A DNA stretch of 19,793 bases from Anaerolineaceae bacterium (GTDB lineage: Bacteria; Chloroflexota; Anaerolineae; Anaerolineales; Villigracilaceae): contig VFKQ01000234.1 in assembly GCA_009885445.1 (NCBI GenBank), forward strand, positions 1 through 19,793, written 5' to 3'. Below are positions 14,907 to 19,793 of the stretch, one piece after another. The notes beneath the pieces are model-generated. The model ran no database searches. It worked only from the letters and a program-made list of their open reading frames with translations, and was not told the DNA's origin. How positions within the stretch are numbered: position 1 is the stretch's first letter; every line of letters begins with the position of its first letter. The position numbers were made by a program, and so were the translations under genes.

Positions 14907-15934
14907 CTCAATACCGCGTGCCACGCCGCCAGCGCGTCTTTCACATCCCCATCATTAATCCCATAATGCGTCACCATGCGCACGCGCCGCTCAGAGACTT
15001 TTCCGACGAGCAGGCCGCGTGCTTTTAATTCCTCCGCGATTTCAATTGCGGATTTTTTGACAGAATCGCGCAGCGTGACGAAAACCATGTTTGTCGCCGG
15101 CGACTCCAACTCCAAATCCCGCATCTCGTGCAGACCGTCGGCCAGCTTGCGCGCCCGAGCATGGTCCTCGCTGAGGCGCTCCACCATCGTCGTCAGCGCC
15201 ACGATTCCTGCCGCGGCCAAAATGCCAGCCTGGCGCATTCCGCCGCCGAGCATCTTGCGCGCGCGATGCGCCTTGTAGATAAAATCTTTCGTGCCGCACA
15301 ATAGCGATCCAACGGGCGCGCTCAATCCTTTGCTTAAACAAAATGTGACCGAGTCTACATGCTCGGTCAGTGCAGTGAGCGGCAGGTTTTGCGCAACCGC
15401 GGCATTGAAGATACGCGCACCGTCAAGGTGAATCTTTATTCCATGTTGGTCGGAAAAATCTCTGACCTGTTTGTTATATGCGGGCGTTTGATATGTTCCT
15501 CCGCAACGGTTGTGTGTGTTCTCGAGCAAGATGAGTCGCGTGGGCGGGAAGTGGTCGTCGTCGGGGCGCAAACCCGCTTCGAGGTCCGCCAGAAGAAGCG
15601 AGCCGTCGGGCTGATTCGGCAGTTGGTGCGAGTGAATCCCACCGAGCGCAGAAATCCCTCCGGCTTCAAATAGAAACGTGTGCGCTTTGTCGCCGAGCAT
15701 CGCTTCGTCGCCGCGCCCACAGTGAGCGAGGATCGCGGCGAGGTTGCCCATCGTGCCGCTCGGAACAAACAGCGCGGATTCTTTTCCGGCCATTTGCGCG
15801 GCGAGTTCTTGCAATTTGTTCACAGTGGGGTCGTCGCCATATACGTCGTCGCCCACTTCGGCTTGAGCCATGGCAATGCGCATTTCGGGCGTGGGTTTGG
15901 TGACGGTGTCGGAGCGCAGGTCTATGAGGTTCAT
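14903..15934 (-). CDS. ltaE: Low-specificity L-threonine aldolase
   Basis: A 343-residue PLP enzyme of fold type I that cleaves L-threonine or allo-threonine into glycine and acetaldehyde. It shows the N-terminal hallmark IDLRSDTVTKPT, the segment GDDVYGDDPTVN, His85 in KAHTFLFEAGG (stacks on PLP), LDGAR with Asp171 (PLP nitrogen) and the Schiff-base lysine Lys202 in FCLSKGLSAPVGS. The length is normal. The ATG at 15934 is preferred because a purine-rich GGAAGG lies 7 bases upstream; a GTG at 15940 would add two residues. Its stop codon overlaps the HD-GYP stop codon (14903-14906). Upstream is a palindromic repeat. Confidence 0.95.
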   Translation of the reverse strand: MNLIDLRSDTVTKPTPEMRIAMAQAEVGDDVYGDDPTVNKLQELAAQMAGKESALFVPSGTMGNLAAILAHCGRGDEAMLGDKAHTFLFEAGGISALGGIHSHQLPNQPDGSLLLADLEAGLRPDDDHFPPTRLILLENTHNRCGGTYQTPAYNKQVRDFSDQHGIKIHLDGARIFNAAVAQNLPLTALTEHVDSVTFCLSKGLSAPVGSLLCGTKDFIYKAHRARKMLGGGMRQAGILAAAGIVALTTMVERLSEDHARARKLADGLHEMRDLELESPATNMVFVTLRDSVKKSAIEIAEELKARGLLVGKVSERRVRMVTHYGINDGDVKDALAAWHAVLS

Positions 15935-15957
15935 TCGCACACCTTCCTCAATATACT

Positions 15958-16042
15958 GTCATTGCGAGGGCATACTCGCCCGAAGCAATCACCTGTTCGA
16001 CGAGGAGATTGCTTCGTCGGGAAATACCCTGCTCGCAATGAC
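15958..16042. repeat. 85-bp nested palindromic element (GTCATTGCGAG type)
   Basis: The outer arms GTCATTGCGAG (15958-15968) and CTCGCAATGAC (16032-16042) are exact reverse complements, and so are the inner arms CGAAGCAATC (15981-15990) and GATTGCTTCG (16007-16016). The element codes for nothing and sits between rluD and ltaE. The GTCATTGCGAG/GATTGCTTCG type of palindrome is one I recognise as dispersed in many bacterial genomes. It is probably a non-autonomous REP- or MITE-like repeat and could fold as a long cruciform or a transcript hairpin. Confidence 0.85.
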
Positions 16043-16082
16043 GGATCTACGTTAGCGAAGGCAGACTGGTTAAGGCGTGCCA

Positions 16083-17009
16083 TTAACTCACCTGGCGCGC
16101 ATCGTCCAGCGCACGCAGAAGTTCTTTGGGGAGTGGCGCTTCAAATGTACGCGGCTGTGTTTCGTTGGGCAGAGTGATCTTCAATCGTGCCGCGTGCAGA
16201 AAGTGGCGGCTTAGTTTCAATGTTGATTTTTTGCGGCCATAAATTTCATCGCCGACGATTGGGCAATGAATGAACGCGCAATGCAAACGGATTTGATGTG
16301 TACGTCCGGTGTGCGGATGGAATTCAAGCAGGGTGTGATGGGCCATCGATTCGAGAGTCTTGTATTCACTGATTGCTTCGCGCCCCTTTCCCGCAGGCAG
16401 GGTGGTCATCTTCTTGCGACTCTTCGGGTCGCGGCCAATGTCTGCTTCGATGCGGCCATTGGGCGTGGGCGGTTTGCCGTCCACCAACGCGAGATATGTT
16501 TTTTCAACGGTGCGTAAACGAAACTGATCTTGCAACCAGCGATGCGCACGTTCGTTTTTTGCCAGCACGATTAGGCCGGATGTTTCTTTATCGAGACGAT
16601 GCACGAGTCCGGGCCGCTCTTCGCCGCCGATGCCTTCCATGTCCGGCTCATAACCCAGCACCGCGTTGACCAGAGTTCCAGAAGAATGTCCCGCCGCAGG
16701 ATGCACGACCATGCCCGCCGGTTTGTTAACTAAGATGATTTCATCATTTTCAAAAATAATATCCAGCGGAATATTTTCGGCGACGAGTCCGCTCGGCGCT
16801 GGAGGCGGGATGCGCACTTCGATTCTTGCGCCACCCTCGAGCACCTGCCCGGACTTTTTAGCGGGCGCCCCATTAACCAGCACAAAGCCCTCCGAGATGA
16901 GTCCCTGCAAACGGGCGCGCGAAAATTCAGGGAAGCGCGTGACAAGGAATTTGTCGAGACGTCCGTGCGTGGGTTCTTCGTAAAGGATTTTTTCTATGCG
17001 GTCAGTCAT
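16083..17009 (-). CDS. rluD: RluA/RluD family ribosomal RNA pseudouridine synthase
   Basis: A 308-residue enzyme that converts uridine to pseudouridine, most likely in helix 69 of 23S rRNA. An S4 RNA-binding domain (about 14-70, RLDKFLVTRFPEFSRARLQG) precedes the catalytic domain. The catalytic Asp140 is in PGLVHRLDKETSGLIV, and the conserved GRTHQIRLH lies later. The length and Asp position match E. coli RluD, but RluC-like specificity cannot be excluded. I chose the ATG at 17009. An in-frame start at 17078 would add 23 residues encoded by repeat sequence. No Shine-Dalgarno is visible before 17009; the gene follows lspA by 93 bases. Confidence 0.9.
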   Translation of the reverse strand: MTDRIEKILYEEPTHGRLDKFLVTRFPEFSRARLQGLISEGFVLVNGAPAKKSGQVLEGGARIEVRIPPPAPSGLVAENIPLDIIFENDEIILVNKPAGMVVHPAAGHSSGTLVNAVLGYEPDMEGIGGEERPGLVHRLDKETSGLIVLAKNERAHRWLQDQFRLRTVEKTYLALVDGKPPTPNGRIEADIGRDPKSRKKMTTLPAGKGREAISEYKTLESMAHHTLLEFHPHTGRTHQIRLHCAFIHCPIVGDEIYGRKKSTLKLSRHFLHAARLKITLPNETQPRTFEAPLPKELLRALDDARQVS

Positions 17010-17017
17010 GGGATACC

Positions 17018-17057
17018 GTAGACAGGTAGACAAGTAAACACGTAGACACGTGAAAAC
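17018..17057. repeat. Octamer tandem array GTAGACAN
   Basis: Five direct octamers, GTAGACAG, GTAGACAA, GTAAACAC, GTAGACAC and GTGAAAAC, lie in the short gap between lspA and rluD. They end eight bases before the rluD ATG, where a Shine-Dalgarno would be expected. The unit length equals that of the array at 9299-9393, but the unit sequence differs. Confidence 0.75.
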
Positions 17058-17102
17058 GCTTATGAACGAACTTGGCAAACATTGGATTCAAAAACATGAA
17101 AT

Positions 17103-17690
17103 TCACGAAACCTCCGCATCATCGCCCTGCTGGGCCGCCTGATCACTGATCACTGATAACTGATTACTAGCTTTTGCTTTTCGCTCGCTCCACCACACCC
17201 CAAGCAAAAGGATGGCCACACCCACACTGATGCTGGCGTCGGCCACATTGAAGACGGGGAAATTACCCACAGAAATAAAATCGGTGACTTGTCCAATTGT
17301 CAGGCGGTCAATCAAATTGCCTGACGCGCCGCCGAGCTGCATAGACAAGGCGAGGCGCAAAGTCCAGTCGCTGGATTCCACTTGAGGATAGTAGTAGATA
17401 ATCGCGCCGATAACAAGGAAGGCCAGAATTGTAAACACCAGCCCCGCGTTCTGAAACATGCCAAAGGCCGCGCCGCTGTTTTCCCAGTAGACGAGGCGCG
17501 CGTACGGCTCAAGCCACTCAAGTCCGCGCGGGAGCCAGGTTTCGGCGAACGGAATATTTGTGCGCACCAGCCATTTGGTCCACTGGTCGAGGGCGATGAC
17601 CAGGCCCGCGACGCTGAACAGTTGTAGATATGAGGAAAAATTTCGATTCAAGGGAGCTCCGTCAAGGAATGTGTCGAGGGATTTTACCAT
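17103..17690 (-). CDS. lspA: Lipoprotein signal peptidase (signal peptidase II)
   Basis: An aspartyl membrane protease of four TM helices that removes signal peptides from lipoproteins after Lgt has acted. Conserved blocks in order: DQWTKWLV, NSGAAFGMF, GGASGNLIDR (catalytic Asp128) and VTDFISVGNFPVFNVADAS (catalytic Asp151), numbered from the ATG at 17690. The start is uncertain. A GTG at 17717 would add 9 residues. A TTG at 17651 has GGAG five bases upstream and gives the most family-like N-terminus. The last 23 or so residues are an unusual polar tail whose QLSVISDQ part is encoded by a heptamer repeat. The gene is followed by rluD, and a decayed insertion-sequence end lies upstream. Confidence 0.93.
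   Translation of the reverse strand: MVKSLDTFLDGAPLNRNFSSYLQLFSVAGLVIALDQWTKWLVRTNIPFAETWLPRGLEWLEPYARLVYWENSGAAFGMFQNAGLVFTILAFLVIGAIIYYYPQVESSDWTLRLALSMQLGGASGNLIDRLTIGQVTDFISVGNFPVFNVADASISVGVAILLLGVWWSERKAKASNQLSVISDQAAQQGDDAEVS
17139..17166. repeat. Heptamer tandem array CTGATNA inside the lspA 3' end
   Basis: Four consecutive heptamers: CTGATCA twice, CTGATAA and CTGATTA. They lie within the lspA reading frame, where the minus strand is read as LSVISDQ. The unit resembles the short tandem heptamers (STRR) known from cyanobacterial genomes. The copies are few and degenerate. Confidence 0.75.
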
Positions 17691-17821
17691 GCGCGGCAAC
17701 GAAGAAAATTTCGACACCCATTTTGGCTTGTGGGCAGGATTTCTGCGGCTTCTTTTTGGCTGATCTGTTTCCCTGGCAACCTTTGCATCGCTTCCAACCT
17801 ACTCAATTCTTTTGTGCTCAT
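17684..17821 (-). pseudogene. Decayed transposase N-terminus (insertion-sequence remnant)
   Basis: A 45-codon frame on the minus strand begins MSTKELSRLEAMQRL and continues QISQKEAAEIL. This is the start of transposases that carry an N-terminal helix-turn-helix (ISNCY-like, where intact copies continue LGLSxRQVKRL). After residue 29 the likeness is lost, and a stop follows at 17684. No catalytic DDE region is present. Just upstream, the minus-strand sequence from about 17880 down holds CACAGC/GCTGTG arms and a TAAAAT (17838-17843), consistent with the outer end and promoter of the element. It now forms the leader of lspA and could supply its promoter. The family assignment is from memory of the motif. 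Confidence 0.55.
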
Positions 17822-17896
17822 TTCTACCAATGTCTCTATTTTATCGTCCTCCACAGCGACGTTTTAGCTGTGCGCTAACAATTGCAAGTTTGCCAC

Positions 17897-17936
17897 TTGA
17901 CAGCCACTTCCAAAGTTGTAAAATCTAGCCTAGATT
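17897..17936 (+). promoter_or_regulatory. Sigma-70-type promoter with operator-like palindrome
   Basis: An exact TTGACA (17897-17902), a 16-base spacer and TAAAAT (17919-17924) form a strong promoter for the secreted protease. Overlapping the -10 and the likely start site is a perfect palindrome AATCTAG-C-CTAGATT (17922-17936), placed where a repressor would block transcription. A ribosome binding site GGAGG (17961-17965) follows 7 bases before the ATG. Confidence 0.65.
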
Positions 17937-17972
17937 CGGCGACGAATCAAATCTGCTACCGGAGGATGCGTT

Positions 17973-19025
17973 ATGTTGAAAAGCAAGTTGCTTGTGTTTG
18001 CTGTGGCGCTCGCACTGGTTGTCTCCGCTTTTGCTGGGACAGGCCAGGCCAATGCCGCAAAAGGTAATGTGTCGGTAAGTTTGAGCGCAGGTGCAGGGGA
18101 TGCACTGGTTAGCGTGACATTCAAGAATGAAGGCCGTGCTCCCACAAAAATTCTAAAATGGTATACGCCCTACGATGACGTGGAAGATTCGCTTTTCGTA
18201 GTCACGCGCGACGGGTCTCCCGTTGCGTACATCGGCGCTTTATACAAACGCACCGCGCCCACAGCGGGTGACTATGTGACTCTGCGCGCCGGCGAATCAT
18301 TTACTCGCAGTGTAGATTTGCGCGCTTACTACGATCTCTCAGCCTCCGGACAATACACCGTCCAATATCATGTCAGCGCCTGGAATTTGCGCGGTGAGAC
18401 AGCTTCCGTGCTCAAGCGTGACGCCACGTTATCGTCAAACCAATTGGGCTTGTCGGTGGAAGGGCGCGCTATTGATCTTTCTGGCCGCACCATTACTCCC
18501 GACGCTGTAACTGGCTCGACCTCTTTTACAACTTGCACCACAACGCAACAATCATCGCTCATTACAGCCCGCTCGCAGGCGAGCACCTATGCGGCGAACG
18601 CCTCAGCCTACTTGAACGCGGGCACACAGGGGTCACGTTACACCACCTGGTTTGGCGTGTATACCCTGACGCGCTATAACACGGTCAAGAGTAATTTCGC
18701 GGCCATCTTGAGCGCCATGGACACACAATCGGTGACCTTTAACTGCAAATGCAAGAAAACGAACACGTACGCATACGTGTATGCTAACCAGCCTTATACC
18801 ATCTATCTGTGCGGCGCCTTCTGGGCCGCGCCGATGACGGGCACCGACTCAAAGGGCGGCACGCTGATTCACGAGATGAGTCACTTCACCGTGGTGGCTG
18901 GCACCAACGACTATGCATACGGGCAGACCAACGCCAAAGCCCTAGCCATCAGCAACCCGACCAACGCGGTAGCTAACGCGGATAATCACGAATACTTTGC
19001 TGAGAACACTCCGGCATTGCCGTAG
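17973..19025 (+). CDS. Secreted M35-type (aspzincin) metalloprotease
   Basis: A 350-residue secreted zinc endopeptidase. Residues 1-28 are a signal peptide (MLKSKLLVFA..., likely cleavage ANA/AK). An N-terminal beta-rich domain (about 30-150) has KILKWYTPYDDVE, LFVVTRDG and YDLSASGQYTVQY, seen as a prodomain in bacterial members. The C-terminal catalytic domain has HEMSH (His300, Glu301, His304) followed by GTNDYAYG (Asp313), the HExxH plus GTxDxxYG signature of deuterolysin/peptidyl-Lys metalloendopeptidases. Several cysteines (for example CKCKK) could form disulphides. Cleavage before lysine is typical of the group but not proven here. The gene has its own strong promoter and terminator and is divergent from lspA. 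It is probably exported by Sec for extracellular protein use. Confidence 0.9.
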   Translation: MLKSKLLVFAVALALVVSAFAGTGQANAAKGNVSVSLSAGAGDALVSVTFKNEGRAPTKILKWYTPYDDVEDSLFVVTRDGSPVAYIGALYKRTAPTAGDYVTLRAGESFTRSVDLRAYYDLSASGQYTVQYHVSAWNLRGETASVLKRDATLSSNQLGLSVEGRAIDLSGRTITPDAVTGSTSFTTCTTTQQSSLITARSQASTYAANASAYLNAGTQGSRYTTWFGVYTLTRYNTVKSNFAAILSAMDTQSVTFNCKCKKTNTYAYVYANQPYTIYLCGAFWAAPMTGTDSKGGTLIHEMSHFTVVAGTNDYAYGQTNAKALAISNPTNAVANADNHEYFAENTPALP

Positions 19026-19042
19026 GGGCTAAAACAACTCAT

Positions 19043-19080
19043 AAATCAAAACGGGCGACCTAGGTCGCCCGTTTTGATTT
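19043..19080. terminator. Perfect palindromic bidirectional terminator
   Basis: A 38-bp perfect palindrome with 19-bp arms, centred on CCTAGG. Its GC-rich core GGGCGACC/GGTCGCCC is flanked by AAAA/TTTT runs, so either strand yields a stem followed by a U-run. It lies between convergent genes, 17 bases after the protease stop codon. Confidence 0.92.
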
Positions 19081-19104
19081 CACCAATTTCTTTACTGGTG
19101 AAAT
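19077..19104 (-). terminator. Second hairpin between the convergent genes
   Basis: ATTTCACCA (19077-19085) and TGGTGAAAT (19096-19104) form a 9-bp stem with a 10-base loop. It overlaps the end of the palindrome by four bases and lies 5 bases downstream of the aminotransferase stop. It is AT-rich and probably assists termination or protects the transcript end. Confidence 0.5.
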
Positions 19105-19109
19105 ACGAT

Positions 19110-19793
19110 CTATAAAAACAATGTGGACACCGCTTCGCGGAAAATGCTGGTGTGATGATCCACATCGCCCTGCGTGGTCTCCGGCGAGATGAGCGCCATG
19201 TTGTGAAACGGCGTCATCAGAATACCGCGGTTGAGCGCGAAGAGATGCATATAGCGGTCGAGTTCAGCATCTACTGCGGCATGGGCTTCGCCGCCGTTTT
19301 TGGGCGCAGTCGGGCGGAACCAGTATTCAGAGCGATTGCCCAGCCGTTTGACGATCCAGGGCAGATCGAATTCTTTGACGACGCCTTCGACGCCGGCGGT
19401 AAATTTTTCTTGCAAAGCCGTGGCGCGGACGTAATATTCGTCAGTGAGCACGTGTTGCAAAGTGGCTTTCATTGCGGCAATCGAGAGCGCGTTACCTGCC
19501 AACGTTCCGCCAATGCCGCCTACGTCTGAGTCTTCGAGATTTAATTTGGCAGAAAAGGCATCGGCCACTGCTTCTGTGAATCCGTACACTGCGGCGGGGA
19601 CGCCTCCAGCGAGGGGTTTGCCGAGGGTGAGGAAATCCGGCTCGAGCGCGTGCTGAGCCGTGTATCCGCCCGGGCCGGCGCAGATGGTGTGAGTCTCGTC
19701 GATGATGAGATAGGTTCCGTATCGGCGAGTAATTTCGCGCAACGCGTCGTGGTATCCGGCGTTGGGATGGATGATGCCAATGTTCGTCATCAC
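19110..19793 (-). CDS. Class III aminotransferase, N-terminus outside the window
   Basis: The C-terminal 228 residues of a PLP-dependent fold type I aminotransferase. The open frame continues past the window edge, so the start is missing. Visible features are YLIIDETHTICAGPGGYT (Asp32 and Glu33 counted from the first ATG at 19790; the Asp binds the PLP nitrogen) and the Schiff-base lysine in LTLGKPLAGGVPAAVYGF (Lys59). GGIGGTLAGNALSIAA and a C-terminal small domain (RGILMTPFHNMALISPETT) follow. The pattern is closest to glutamate-1-semialdehyde aminomutase-like members of class III, but a true HemL or an omega-aminotransferase cannot be told apart without the N-terminus. It converges on the protease gene across two hairpins. 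Confidence 0.85.
   Translation of the reverse strand: MMTNIGIIHPNAGYHDALREITRRYGTYLIIDETHTICAGPGGYTAQHALEPDFLTLGKPLAGGVPAAVYGFTEAVADAFSAKLNLEDSDVGGIGGTLAGNALSIAAMKATLQHVLTDEYYVRATALQEKFTAGVEGVVKEFDLPWIVKRLGNRSEYWFRPTAPKNGGEAHAAVDAELDRYMHLFALNRGILMTPFHNMALISPETTQGDVDHHTSIFREAVSTLFL

Noticed and set aside
17010..17078. N-terminal extension of RluD
   Set aside because: The added residues are encoded by the octamer array and its flank and do not resemble the S4 domain start.

Overview
The window reads as chromosomal DNA of a Chloroflexota bacterium, most likely class Anaerolineae. This is an inference from gene style, not from a marker gene. The supporting features are an NBR1-type Ig-like lipoprotein, a multi-TM/GAF sensor with an HTH-like tail, an ABC-2 permease fused to a SpoIIM-like domain, Lgt and LspA without Lnt, many GTG/TTG starts, and intergenic spaces filled with small palindromic elements and degenerate 7-8 bp tandem repeats. 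No rRNA, tRNA, CRISPR array or intact transposon was seen.

Layout. Most genes are on the minus strand. Reading in the direction of transcription from the right: a class III aminotransferase truncated by the window end (19110-19793); a secreted aspzincin-type metalloprotease on the plus strand (17973-19025), convergent with it and separated from it by a perfect palindromic terminator; lspA and rluD; ltaE; a large plus-strand membrane/GAF/HD-GYP protein (11823-14906) whose stop codon overlaps that of ltaE; purine nucleoside phosphorylase, a two-TM protein of unknown function and a GNAT acetyltransferase (probable operon); an 8-9 TM/GAF-like/HTH-like protein overlapping ftsK by ATGA; then a CDP-alcohol phosphatidyltransferase, lgt, an ABC ATPase and an ABC-2/SpoIIM permease as a tight operon; and last a lipoprotein gene with its own promoter.

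How the genes work together. The cell envelope is the main theme. The CDP-alcohol phosphatidyltransferase makes phospholipid head groups, Lgt transfers diacylglycerol from phospholipid to prolipoproteins, and LspA then cleaves their signal peptides. The lipoprotein at the left end is a likely client. FtsK pumps chromosomal DNA through the septum. Two signalling proteins (7TM/GAF/HTH and multi-TM/3xGAF/HD-GYP) suggest membrane sensing feeding into transcription and c-di-GMP breakdown.

The most unusual content is between the genes. An inverted array of AACTANNN octamers fills the whole 93-base gap between the GNAT stop codon and the sensor start codon. A second octamer array lies just upstream of rluD, and a heptamer array is translated as part of the LspA tail. 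There are three distinct palindromic MITE/REP-like elements (2-57, 5044-5168, 15958-16042), a repeat shared by two distant gaps (948-987 and 11571-11611), and a decayed insertion-sequence end with a transposase N-terminus upstream of lspA. No clearly new defence or biosynthetic system is visible. The best candidate for undescribed biology is the membrane-GAF-HTH protein coupled to FtsK.
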